NCBI GenBank assembly: GCA_003552605.1
Contig: PUNN01000172.1
Coordinates: 1-15,614, forward strand
Direction of reading: 5' to 3'
Source: Phycisphaeraceae bacterium
Lineage (GTDB): Bacteria > Planctomycetota > Phycisphaerae > Phycisphaerales > Phycisphaeraceae
Length of the DNA: 15,614 nucleotides
In this document: positions 6,060 to 14,268 of the stretch, piece after piece
Layout: the number at the start of each line of letters is the position of its first letter
Numbering within the stretch: position 1 is the stretch's first letter
Made by a program: the position numbers and the translations under genes
The notes under the pieces: generated by a model
The model's input: the letters and a program-made list of their open reading frames with translations, nothing else
Databases searched by the model: none
Told to the model about the DNA's origin: nothing

Positions 6060-7844
6060 TCATGCCACCTCGATCGGTGCCGACATTTCACCTGCTCGGC
6101 CCCACTGATCCACGGCCCGAACGCGATACACCCCCCGCACATCGCCTGCCACGTGCAGGAAGGCCGTGCAGAGCAGGTCCGGCTCGTTGATGCGTTGCGG
6201 TGGTTGCGTTTGATCCGGGCTCCACATCACCTCGTAGGTATGGAGGGCCCGGCTGCCCTCATCCTGCCAGCGCAGCATGAGTTGCGATTGGCCCGTGCAG
6301 CCGTGGTATCGCCGCGAGCGCAATCCCTTTACCGGCCCGGGCGCGGTGGAGGGTTTGCGTGTCAGAAGGATGAGGCTGACGCCGGGCAGCGGCAGGTCGA
6401 AGCTGAGTTCGAGACGGCCGTTTTGCACCTGCGCAGGCCGCGGCCCATCGAGGCTGGCCAGTTCCTGCTCACGCCGCATCCGTGAAAACAACTCCGCCTG
6501 CTCGGGAGTGACGTGGTGCGGGAAGGGCCGTTGCACACCCGTCCAGAGCCGGTAGGGGTTGGCGTGCTGCTCATCGATGCGATAGTGGACGATCGAGGCG
6601 TCGTCAAAAGGCACATTCTCGATTGAAAGCCGCACCGGCTCGCTGCCACTGCTCATGATCTGATCACGGCTGTGGTAGACCAGCACCGCCACCTGCTCAT
6701 CGCCGCGGCGGGTGGCGATGATGCCGAGATCGGCGTAGACGGCCGGCTCGCCGCTTACCGAAAGGCGCTGATCACCGAGCAGGGTGAGCATGGTCATCAC
6801 GTTATGGACCGGCTTCTTGACCTGCTCAAAGCGGCGATAACGGCGGTGGTTGTCGCTGCCGAACCGCGCCAGGTGGGTGCGCTGGCCCCAGAAACCGAGA
6901 AAGCCATTGTCATTACCGAGCAGTACGTACCGGGCGCCGAGGTCATCGGTGAGCCGCCGCTGGTGGTCGTTGAGCGTCCGGGCGACCAGGCCGGCGTAAT
7001 ATGGCTGGCCGCGCCATGAATGGGTGGCGCTCCAGCCGACCTGCGGGTCACACTCGTTGTTCATGATCGGCACATCGGCGAGGGAAGGATGCATCTTGCG
7101 GATGTGCTCGATGAGTGCTGCTTCGCGCTCGACCACCCCACGCATGTCCGGATTGAGGTCCTCAGGGCTGCTTTCGGCGCCCTTTTCATGCACGGAAATG
7201 AAATCCACCTTCGGCTTTCCGCCGGTGAAGTAATCCGTTCCGCTGTCAAGGTGGCGCAACAGGCCGAGCATCTGCTCGCTCATGTGCCGTGCGGTGCCGG
7301 GGCCACCGAAGCGGATCTGGTCATCGACATCGCGCAGACCATTGGCACAGGCATCGTAGTAAATGAGAAATGCGCGGTTCGACTGTTTCCACCAGCCCAC
7401 ATCCGGTTCATTCCACGTCTCGAAATACCATGAGCGCACCTCCTCGCGGCCGTAACGGTCGATGCAGTGCTGTGCGAGCATCCGCACGAAACGGCGCCAT
7501 GCCTGGGCCTGCTGATCGTCTTCGAAGTTGTCGAAATAGCCACCGGGATTGCCCATCAGTTCGAAGAACGGCTTCAGGCCCTCGCGTTGCAGTGCATCGA
7601 GCCCCTCATCGAGCAGGGACCAGTCGATGTCCGGGTGTTCATCGTACAGGTTCGATCCACGCACCAGCTCGAGCAGGTAATGGATGCGCACGTGCGTGAC
7701 ACCCCCGAAGGGCACCGACCCGAGATATTCAAGCTGCTGCTGCATGTCATCATCGAGCAGCAGCGCAGCGGGTGTGAATCCGGTCGACTGCCAGAAATGC
7801 TCGAGTGGGGCGACGGGGCGGGCAGTGTCAATAGTGAGGTCCAT
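6060..7844 (-). CDS. GH39 glycoside hydrolase, alpha-L-iduronidase-like
   Basis: The predicted protein has 594 residues and no signal peptide, so it is probably intracellular. The N terminus FWQSTGFTP (17-25) and the blocks HVRIHYLLELV (51-61), FFELMGNPGGYF (93-104), WYFETWNEPDVG (139-150) and IMNNECDPQVGWS (260-272) follow human alpha-L-iduronidase (IDUA) closely. By that match E146 is the acid/base and E264 the nucleophile. A beta-sandwich follows the TIM barrel, then a fibronectin-III-like domain (about 500-594) ending GVYRVRAVDQWGR, also as in IDUA. It should remove a terminal sugar, probably L-iduronate or a related sugar such as xylose, with retention; the substrate is not proven. AAGGG lies 5 bases before the ATG. 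It is the last gene of a likely three-gene operon with the dehydrogenase (81 bases upstream) and the lyase. It converges on rhaE with 100 bases between them. Confidence 0.9.
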   Translation of the reverse strand: MDLTIDTARPVAPLEHFWQSTGFTPAALLLDDDMQQQLEYLGSVPFGGVTHVRIHYLLELVRGSNLYDEHPDIDWSLLDEGLDALQREGLKPFFELMGNPGGYFDNFEDDQQAQAWRRFVRMLAQHCIDRYGREEVRSWYFETWNEPDVGWWKQSNRAFLIYYDACANGLRDVDDQIRFGGPGTARHMSEQMLGLLRHLDSGTDYFTGGKPKVDFISVHEKGAESSPEDLNPDMRGVVEREAALIEHIRKMHPSLADVPIMNNECDPQVGWSATHSWRGQPYYAGLVARTLNDHQRRLTDDLGARYVLLGNDNGFLGFWGQRTHLARFGSDNHRRYRRFEQVKKPVHNVMTMLTLLGDQRLSVSGEPAVYADLGIIATRRGDEQVAVLVYHSRDQIMSSGSEPVRLSIENVPFDDASIVHYRIDEQHANPYRLWTGVQRPFPHHVTPEQAELFSRMRREQELASLDGPRPAQVQNGRLELSFDLPLPGVSLILLTRKPSTAPGPVKGLRSRRYHGCTGQSQLMLRWQDEGSRALHTYEVMWSPDQTQPPQRINEPDLLCTAFLHVAGDVRGVYRVRAVDQWGRAGEMSAPIEVA

Positions 7845-7925
7845 GTGATCCCTTCAAATATCACAAATCAGGCAGAAAGTGGTGGGTGGCCACGGCGGGG
7901 GAGTGGGCCGGCGGGCGATGCGGCA

Positions 7926-8960
7926 TCAGGTGCGCTGTTCACAGTCAACGAGCACGTGGATGGAATCGCTGGCCTTGTCGTTGCGCATGCGGAACGCTTC
8001 ATCGATCTGCTCGAGCGGGAAGGTGTGGGTCACCATCTCGGAGGTGTTGACAAGACCATCGCACACCATCTGCACCGACTCCTGGAAGAACCGCCGCATG
8101 TCGATGTCGCGCCGGGGCTCGGTGGAATAAATCTCGGCGCGCTTGCGGTGCATCTTGAAGAAGTCGAATGGCTGATTACAGACGCCGATGCAGCCGTACA
8201 TCACGATCCTGGCACTGAGGCGGCAGCAATCGAGGGCATCGACCATGCCATCGCCCTCGAGCAGGCAGGGGACCACCACATCGAAGCCATCGGGAAAGTC
8301 ATCGCCGGCCACGTCCATCGTCGGTGTGTCGGCCGAGGGCAGCTTGTAGGTGTGGGTGGCCCCGTATTTGCGCGCGAGCTCGAGGTTGCGGTCTTTCAGG
8401 TCGGTCACCGCCAGGGCCGCCGGGCTGTATCGGGCGAGCACCTGCGTCAGCACCAGCCCGCTTACGCCCTGACCGGTGATCAGCACGGTGGTATTCGAGC
8501 GGATGTCCGCAAGCTCCGCGGTATGGATCACACCGGGCAGCACCTCGATCAGGCTGGTTTCCTTGAGTGGCAGTTCGGGCGGCACGACCTTGACATTGAA
8601 CGGTGTGCATACAATGTACTCAGCAAACGCACCCCACACGTAGCGGCAAGTGACCTGATCGCCCACCTTCACGCCCACGACGTTGGGCCCCACCCGGTCA
8701 ATCGTGCCGGCCACCTCGTGGCCGAGACGCATGGGTGTGGAGATGAATTCGGGGCGTCGGGTGCCGCGGTAGGTCTCGAGGTCGCTGCCGCAGATGCCCA
8801 CCCACTTGACCTTGACGCGAATTTCACCATCGCCGGGGTCAGGGATGCGGGCGTGGGCCATCTCGATCTTGCCGGGCGCCTGCAGCACCGCCACCCGCTG
8901 TGCATCGGGGTGGTCGGCATCGACCAGTTCAAGCTCGGCCATCTGCATCGTCGTTGCCAT
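7926..8960 (-). CDS. Zinc-type medium-chain alcohol/polyol dehydrogenase
   Basis: The predicted protein has 344 residues, a normal length for medium-chain dehydrogenases. GICGSDLETYRG (55-66) gives the catalytic zinc ligand C57, RLGHEVAG (78-85) gives H81-E82, and E139 is the likely further ligand. GQGVSG (163-168) is the Rossmann motif and D187 at the end of the next strand favours NAD. The cysteine-rich lobe that binds structural zinc is missing: after VGDQVTCRY (99-107) the chain goes straight to the AFAEY strand. It probably oxidises a sugar or alcohol released by the neighbouring enzymes; the substrate cannot be read from sequence. The ATG at 8960 is chosen because GGAG lies 6 bases upstream; the frame stays open to 9032 but would overlap the lyase gene. 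Same strand as, and between, the lyase (62 bases away) and GH39. Confidence 0.85.
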   Translation of the reverse strand: MATTMQMAELELVDADHPDAQRVAVLQAPGKIEMAHARIPDPGDGEIRVKVKWVGICGSDLETYRGTRRPEFISTPMRLGHEVAGTIDRVGPNVVGVKVGDQVTCRYVWGAFAEYIVCTPFNVKVVPPELPLKETSLIEVLPGVIHTAELADIRSNTTVLITGQGVSGLVLTQVLARYSPAALAVTDLKDRNLELARKYGATHTYKLPSADTPTMDVAGDDFPDGFDVVVPCLLEGDGMVDALDCCRLSARIVMYGCIGVCNQPFDFFKMHRKRAEIYSTEPRRDIDMRRFFQESVQMVCDGLVNTSEMVTHTFPLEQIDEAFRMRNDKASDSIHVLVDCEQRT

Positions 8961-9022
8961 GAGGGGCTCCATCTCGGGGGAACCCTCCATGATAACAGAT
9001 CGTGCCCGGCCGGGTTGCCCGC

Positions 9023-11602
9023 TCAGTCCCACTCGTCGACAGTGATGCGCTCACCGTCGAAACGCAGCACCTGCCCGTTAACGCTCACAGCATCGCCATC
9101 GTCAGCGACGGCGATCTCTGGGGTATCACATTCGCCAATGGCCAGCACGTTCCAGCGATGCCCCCCGGCCTCGAGTGTTTTCTCGATGTGCCACTTTCCA
9201 TCGCGGTCTTGCTCAAGGTCATCGCGCTGGTGCGTGCGAGGGCCGGCCAGGGCCACCAGCACGGCGGCACCACTCTCGCCGCTGACGTCCACCAGCACGC
9301 TTGATGTTTCCCCGCCCCGCCGTGCGCTGATGATCGCCTCCTTGCCGGCCTCGTGCTTGTCGATCGCCACCAACTGCGCCCGGCTGAAGCCGCGGAAGCT
9401 TACCTGCCAGCCCCGGGCCCAGACGCGGATCGGCCCGCCGGAGACGTGCTTGAAGCCGGTGTGGTCGGCTTCTCCGAGCAGCACGGTTACCAGCCCATCG
9501 TGTTCGTCCTGCCACCGTTCGCGGAAGACAAAATAGCCCTTGTCGCGGTCGACGAGGATGTGCGGCAGAACCTCGGCAGGGTTGATCGGTGCTTCATCAA
9601 TCGGCCAGTTGATAAGGGCGTGGACCGCGCGGTGGGGATACTTGCCCACATCCCACGGGCGCTTTTCCTCGCCATCGGCGATGAAGTGGTCCCACACCCA
9701 CCGCATCGCGCGGCGGTCCTGCTCATCGAGCACGCCAAAGCCCTGGCTGAACTCGCCGCCGTGGGAGAGCATCGGGCTGCGGCGATAGAGGTCATCATCA
9801 CCGTAGTCCCCGCGATGGGGGACGAGGGGCCGGCTTGCCACCTCGCGCTCGCTGCGGCCGCCGCCGCGGGTGGTCACGTCCGAGGGGATGATCTCCATCG
9901 CCCATCGCAGCGCCATCCACCGCGCGGAATCGCGATTGGCCATGTAGTCGATGCCATCGGCATGGCGCGAGGCGCGCATGAACTCGATGAAGCCGGTATT
10001 GGCCGGAATCCGGCCCGGGTGTGTGCCCTCGCTGTGCCAGCCGCCTTCGCCGAAGCCCTCCTCGAGTTGGAGCCTGGCGTGGTAGCGGATGAGGTCGAGA
10101 TACTCATCCACGAGTTCATCATCCACCCCATCATCCCCGCGGATGGCCAGCATCGCAATGCCCGCGCCGCCCACCTGGCTGCCCCAGTGGTTGTTCGCCG
10201 GGTGGTGACGGGGGTTGCGGATGACCGTATCGAGCTTCATCACGTTGTCGGTGGTCGCCTGCTCGGACTCGTACTCGAGTATCTTCCGGGCGACCTTCTT
10301 CCGAAAGTCCTCATCCCAGGCATCGAAGCAGAAGTCGTAGGCCATGGCGATGGCCGCCACCACCGGTCCCACGCGGATTTCACCGCCGATGCTCTTCCAG
10401 TTGTACCGCTCATCGCGGTCGAGCTTGCCCTCGAAGGCAAGCTCCACGGCTTTGCGCGAAAGCTCCGCGTACTTCTCCTCGCCGGTCAGCACGTAGAGGA
10501 AGCCGTAACCGGCACCATGCCACGTGGTATAGGCCCCCATCGGCAACTCGTTGATCCCTCGTGCGCCGTAGCGCGAGGGCGGGTTTTCATTGAATACATC
10601 CGGCAGCTTCCTGCCATCATTGCCGAGCGTTTTGCGAAGCCGCTCAACGATGGCCTTGCCCGCCTCGGTCTCAGCGCGGCGGCGGAGTTCGGGGATGTCA
10701 TCCTTGCGGAAGAACAGCCGTGGGTGCTCGTTGGGCTCGATGGGCTTCCAGCCTTCCACCGCTTCGGGCCAGATGGGGCCGACCGCGACCTCGACCCGGC
10801 CCTCGGTGTTGTGCGAGCGGCCTTCGTAGTCGATGGTCATCCTGCCATCATCGTGTTCGACCACGAGTTCAAAATGGTGGTCGCGCAGGCTGCCCCCCGG
10901 CCGGGACCAGTGCTCGGTGCGGGCATGCAGGTGGTATCGTCCCTCGCTCCGCGCGGCCTCGAGTGTGCCTTCATTGCGTATGCCACCGTGTCGGACCTCC
11001 GTGGTCGGTCGCCACTTCCCCTCCCGGTAGCCCAGCCGCAGGTCCGGCGCATCATCGAGTGGCACAATGACCTCATGCCATGGCCGGCGGTCCACGCCTT
11101 CCACGGGCTCGGCGGCCACTTGCTCCACCGGAGCCTCCCACGCCGTGACCGGCTCGGCCCACGCCGCGCCGAGCAGCGCGGCGGTGTTTCCGGCGATCTG
11201 CTCCGACTGCCACTTGCCCTCGTAGGCGACATTGAATCCATCGCCCTTGCGCTCGATCTCGAGCGTGAACCGGTGGGTCAACATGCGCGAAGAGCCGGGC
11301 CGGTTCTGCACCGGGGTGTCGACATCGAGCCGATAGCCGCCATCGGCCGCTTCGGCATCGACTTCACCTTCATTGTCGATATCGCGATGGTGGGCCCGGC
11401 TTGATGGCCGCCAGTTGCCATCGCGGTACCCGAGGTGCAGGTCAGGGGCGCCATCAATGGCGACGATGACATCCTGCCAGCGCTCATCCCCATCCGCATC
11501 GCCCGAGGCGGGGGCTGCGGGTAGGAACAGGCCCCCCATGAGCATCGCGATGACGGCAAGGTGTGAGATGGACAATACAGTGGAATTGGTCGGAAGATTC
11601 AT
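9023..11602 (-). CDS. Secreted heparinase-II/III-like polysaccharide lyase with duplicated N-terminal domain
   Basis: The predicted protein has 859 residues. Residues 1 to about 33 are a signal peptide (hydrophobic VLSISHLAVIAMLMGGLFL, then AAPASG), so it is exported. Two homologous modules follow, about 42-156 and 175-286, sharing W-x-x-VIV-x-x-D-x-APDL-x-LGYR-x-G-x-WRP and a closing W-x-E-x-V-x-x-W. Residues about 290-670 form an alpha/alpha-toroid lyase domain: NEHPRLFFRKDDIPELRRRA (291-310), ANNHWGSQVGG (469-479), GEGGWHSEGTHPG (518-530) and MLSHGGEFSQGFG (611-623). Residues 685-859 are the beta-sheet C-terminal half, starting DRDKGYFVFRERW. Such enzymes cleave uronic-acid polysaccharides by beta-elimination; H472, H614 and a nearby Tyr are candidate catalytic residues, by inference only. 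The exact PL family and substrate are unknown. The ATG at 11602 is supported by the signal peptide and by CGGAG upstream; the frame extends into the mobile element but that is not coding. Confidence 0.85.
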   Translation of the reverse strand: MNLPTNSTVLSISHLAVIAMLMGGLFLPAAPASGDADGDERWQDVIVAIDGAPDLHLGYRDGNWRPSSRAHHRDIDNEGEVDAEAADGGYRLDVDTPVQNRPGSSRMLTHRFTLEIERKGDGFNVAYEGKWQSEQIAGNTAALLGAAWAEPVTAWEAPVEQVAAEPVEGVDRRPWHEVIVPLDDAPDLRLGYREGKWRPTTEVRHGGIRNEGTLEAARSEGRYHLHARTEHWSRPGGSLRDHHFELVVEHDDGRMTIDYEGRSHNTEGRVEVAVGPIWPEAVEGWKPIEPNEHPRLFFRKDDIPELRRRAETEAGKAIVERLRKTLGNDGRKLPDVFNENPPSRYGARGINELPMGAYTTWHGAGYGFLYVLTGEEKYAELSRKAVELAFEGKLDRDERYNWKSIGGEIRVGPVVAAIAMAYDFCFDAWDEDFRKKVARKILEYESEQATTDNVMKLDTVIRNPRHHPANNHWGSQVGGAGIAMLAIRGDDGVDDELVDEYLDLIRYHARLQLEEGFGEGGWHSEGTHPGRIPANTGFIEFMRASRHADGIDYMANRDSARWMALRWAMEIIPSDVTTRGGGRSEREVASRPLVPHRGDYGDDDLYRRSPMLSHGGEFSQGFGVLDEQDRRAMRWVWDHFIADGEEKRPWDVGKYPHRAVHALINWPIDEAPINPAEVLPHILVDRDKGYFVFRERWQDEHDGLVTVLLGEADHTGFKHVSGGPIRVWARGWQVSFRGFSRAQLVAIDKHEAGKEAIISARRGGETSSVLVDVSGESGAAVLVALAGPRTHQRDDLEQDRDGKWHIEKTLEAGGHRWNVLAIGECDTPEIAVADDGDAVSVNGQVLRFDGERITVDEWD

Positions 11603-12027
11603 GCGATCTGTCTCCGTGAATGGAGTGCTGAAGCGGTGGCGACGTGCGGGGCAAGGTCGTCTTCGCCCGTTTCGGCCGTTGAACCGTGCGTTGCGGCGGT
11701 CGCCAACCTCCGCGACGCCGCCACCTTGCCCGTACACGCAATTCCAAGGATAACGCATGATTCCTGGAAGATGTTGCATCCCGGACTGGGGTGCATGACA
11801 CGTATCGCGGCTGGTCGCCTGGGCCCTCACCCCCCTCTCCCCTTGGGAGAGGGGCCGGGGGTGAGGGCTGGTTCGGACGGGCCCCGCGCGTTTCCCCTCA
11901 CCCCAACCCTCTCCCAAGGGGAGAGGGGGCAAAAGGCGTTACGCGGCGCGTATCATGCACCCCCCGGACTGTTCGCCACGGTGAGATCGCTGGACGCCCG
12001 TGCTCTGGCACCTCACAATGCCTTGCC
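11603..12027. other. Divergent intergenic region between the lyase and GHL6 genes
   Basis: These 425 bases contain no gene. They must hold the start signals for both divergent genes, but no clear sigma-70 promoter pair is evident. More than a third is taken up by the foldback element at 11788-11963, leaving 185 bases on the lyase side and 64 bases on the GHL6 side. Confidence 0.7.
11788..11963. mobile_element. MITE-like foldback element with terminal inverted repeats and target-site duplication
   Basis: The element is 176 bp. Its ends are GGGGTGCATGACACG (11788-11802) and CGTATCATGCACCCC (11949-11963), inverted repeats matching at 14 of 15 bases. It is flanked by a 7-bp direct repeat CCGGACT (11781-11787 and 11964-11970), as expected for a target-site duplication. 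The left half and the reverse complement of the right half match most of the way to the centre near 11876. Each half has its own palindrome of the CCCTCACCCC...CTCTCCC type (11824-11867 and 11894-11930). There is no ORF for a transposase, so it would need one in trans. GC-rich palindromes of this general look are common in many bacterial genomes. Confidence 0.82.
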
Positions 12028-14169
12028 ATGAGCGAAGATCACGCACAGCCTGGGCCGGCCTCACAGCAACCGTTGGCGCATGAAGGGGTTCCAGCCTGGG
12101 CCGACCGGCCGATGCGGTGGGCCCAGATGGCGTTTGTCGGCAATGACCCGGGCCGTTACGACCCCGGGTTCTGGCTGGACTACTTCAAGCGGGTGCAGGC
12201 GCAGGGGGTGTGCCTCAGTGCTGGTGGGTGCATGGCATTCTACCCCACACAGGTGCCCGGCCATTATCGCAGTCCCTTCATGGGGCAGACCGATCCGTTT
12301 GGTGAATTGCTTGCCGGTTGTCATGAGATGGGGATGGTGGCGCTGGCCCGGACCGATCCGCACGCCTGCCATGACTCGGTGGCGCAAGCGCATCCTGACT
12401 GGATCGCGTGCGATGCCGACGGCCGGCCTCGCCGACACTGGTCGCACCCTGACTACTGGGTGACATGTACGCTCGGCCCCTACAGTTTCGACTTCATGTC
12501 CCGCGTGACCGAGGAAATCGTCAATCGCTATCCGGTCGAGGGCATATTCTGCAACCGGTGGGCAGGCTCGGGCCCGTGTTATTGCGAAAGCTGCCGGGCA
12601 TTGTTCAAGGAGCGCAGTGGACGTGACCTGCCCCGGCAAGGCGATCCCACAGCCCACTGGGTTGAGTACAGCGCGTGGCGCCAGCGCCGGCTCATGGACC
12701 TGTGGCAGCTCTGGGAGCAGCGCATCATGGCGATCGAGCCGGATGCGCGGCTGGTCCCCAATATCGGCGGCGGCCCGTTGAGCGAACTGGACATGGAGGC
12801 GTGCGGCAGGCGTGCGGTGATGATGGTCGCCGACCGACAGGGCCGACACGGCCAGATGCCGCTCTGGGCGCTCGGCAGGAATGCCAAGGAATACCGTGCG
12901 GTGCTCGGGAACAAGCCGGCGGTGGGGCTTGTCTCGGTGGGGCTCGAGCAGCAGTGGCGATGGAAGGATTCGGTGCAGTCAGAGGCCGAGTTGCGCCTCT
13001 GGATGCTCGATGGCATCGCTCAGGGACTGCGGCCGTGGTTTGTCAAGTTCTCCGGCATCGTGCGCGATCCCCGATGGCTTGATCCGGTCGAGCGGGTCTT
13101 CCGCTGGCACGCCGCCCATGAGCCATACCTGCGACATGAGGCCAACCTCGCCCGCATCGGCCTGGTCTACTCGCAGCAATCGGCACGTTGTGCCGCAGAT
13201 GCCGAGGCCCGCGCGCGGATCGGCGATGCCGTGGCCGGCGCCTACCAGGCGCTGCTGGAAGAGCGGTTCTGCTTTGATATGGTGCATGATCGACTGCTCG
13301 ATGCCGATTCGCTCGAACGGTACAAACTGCTCGTGCTGCCCGACATCACGGCGCTGTCGGATGCCCAGTGCGAGCAGATCGTGGCGTTCGTGGAGCGCGG
13401 CGGGTCGGTGGTGGCGACGTTCGAAACATCGCGCTTTGATGAAAGAGGAGGCAGGCGCGAGCAATTGGGCCTTGGTGACCTGTTCGGCGTCTCGATTGCG
13501 GGCGAGGTCGAGGGGCCGATGCGCAACGCGTATCTGGAACTGAGCGCGCCGCACCCGGTGCTTTCAGGATTGGAGGCAGCGCCGCGAATCATCCACGGTG
13601 TCCATCGGCTGCCGGTGGCACCGCGCGTGGACTTTCCATCGCCGGTGAAGCGGGTGGCCTCGTATCCGGACCTGCCGATGGAGGAGGTCTATCCGCGGGG
13701 GGAGGCCGGTAGCGAGCGCGAGCTGTACCTGCGCGAAGCGCCCGCCGGGGCCGGAAGCGGCCGTGTGGCGTATTTCAACTGGGATATTGACCGGACATTC
13801 CACGAGGTGCAGGCCCCCGACCACGGCCGGCTGCTGGCCAATACGGTGCGATGGGCACTCGATGAGCGGCCCATCGTCGAGGTCGAGGGACAAGGGCTGC
13901 TGGACCTGGCGGTGTGGCGGCAGCGCGATTCGATGACGTGCCACCTGGTGAACCTGACCAACCCGATGTCGATGCGTGGTCCCTGCCGCGAACTGATTCA
14001 GTCACCCCCCCAGCGAATCCGCCTCCACGTGCCCCCAGGTCGGCCGGTCAAAGGCGTCCGCTGCCTGGTGTCCGGGGATGAAATCGCGTGGGCATGGGAT
14101 GGCGAATTCATCGAGACGACCATCGAGGCGATCCTCGATCATGAAGTGATCGCCGTCGACCTGGACTGA
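12028..14169 (+). CDS. Putative glycoside hydrolase, GHL6-type barrel with beta-galactosidase-trimerisation-like domain
   Basis: The predicted protein has 713 residues and no signal peptide. Residues about 30-370 look like a TIM barrel of the hypothetical glycosyl hydrolase 6 (GHL6) type: FYPTQVPGHYRSPFMGQTDPFGELL (71-95), ALARTDPHACHD (105-116), HPDWIACDADGRP (122-134), RYPVEGIFCNRW (167-178) and CYCESC (184-189). Residues about 380-480 look like the glutaminase-like trimerisation domain of GH42-type enzymes (KLLVLPDITALSDAQ, FVERGGSVVATFETS). A beta-sandwich C terminus follows. It probably acts on an oligosaccharide inside the cell, but activity and catalytic acids are not established. The ATG at 12028 is chosen because the frame upstream runs into the mobile element; the ribosome-binding site is weak. 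It is divergent from the lyase operon and may share its control. Confidence 0.78.
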   Translation: MSEDHAQPGPASQQPLAHEGVPAWADRPMRWAQMAFVGNDPGRYDPGFWLDYFKRVQAQGVCLSAGGCMAFYPTQVPGHYRSPFMGQTDPFGELLAGCHEMGMVALARTDPHACHDSVAQAHPDWIACDADGRPRRHWSHPDYWVTCTLGPYSFDFMSRVTEEIVNRYPVEGIFCNRWAGSGPCYCESCRALFKERSGRDLPRQGDPTAHWVEYSAWRQRRLMDLWQLWEQRIMAIEPDARLVPNIGGGPLSELDMEACGRRAVMMVADRQGRHGQMPLWALGRNAKEYRAVLGNKPAVGLVSVGLEQQWRWKDSVQSEAELRLWMLDGIAQGLRPWFVKFSGIVRDPRWLDPVERVFRWHAAHEPYLRHEANLARIGLVYSQQSARCAADAEARARIGDAVAGAYQALLEERFCFDMVHDRLLDADSLERYKLLVLPDITALSDAQCEQIVAFVERGGSVVATFETSRFDERGGRREQLGLGDLFGVSIAGEVEGPMRNAYLELSAPHPVLSGLEAAPRIIHGVHRLPVAPRVDFPSPVKRVASYPDLPMEEVYPRGEAGSERELYLREAPAGAGSGRVAYFNWDIDRTFHEVQAPDHGRLLANTVRWALDERPIVEVEGQGLLDLAVWRQRDSMTCHLVNLTNPMSMRGPCRELIQSPPQRIRLHVPPGRPVKGVRCLVSGDEIAWAWDGEFIETTIEAILDHEVIAVDLD

Positions 14170-14235
14170 ACTGGCGGTGAATCGTACAGGGTGAAGGATT
14201 TGATCCTCGCTGCCCCTCACCTGGCGCTGCGGGCA

Positions 14236-14250
14236 GGCCTCGGCGAGGCC
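14236..14250. other. GC hairpin between convergent genes
   Basis: GGCCTC-ggc-GAGGCC, with partial extension by GGG and CCC on the outside, lies in the 99-base gap between the convergent GHL6 and rhomboid genes. There is no T run, so an intrinsic terminator is doubtful, but its position would suit a shared transcription barrier. Confidence 0.35.
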
Positions 14251-14268
14251 CGGATCATGGTCAGCAAA

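Noticed and set aside
7467..9536. 689-codon plus-strand open frame opposite GH39 and the dehydrogenase
   Set aside because: It lies antisense to two genes with clear family motifs and has no recognisable domains; long antisense frames are usual in GC-rich coding DNA.
9353..11404. 683-codon plus-strand open frame opposite the lyase
   Set aside because: It is the complement of a well-supported lyase gene, and its translation shows no domain or motif.
11775..11795. Hairpin TGCATCCC/GGGGTGCA as a regulatory site
   Set aside because: It spans the boundary between the target duplication and the terminal repeat of the mobile element, so the pairing is probably a by-product of insertion.
11603..11932. 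110-residue N-terminal extension of the lyase frame
   Set aside because: It would be coded partly by the mobile element and would bury the signal peptide; the start at 11602 has both a ribosome-binding site and a signal peptide.
11791..12027. 79-residue N-terminal extension of the GHL6 frame
   Set aside because: It begins inside the terminal repeat of the mobile element and encodes only proline/glycine-rich repeat translation.
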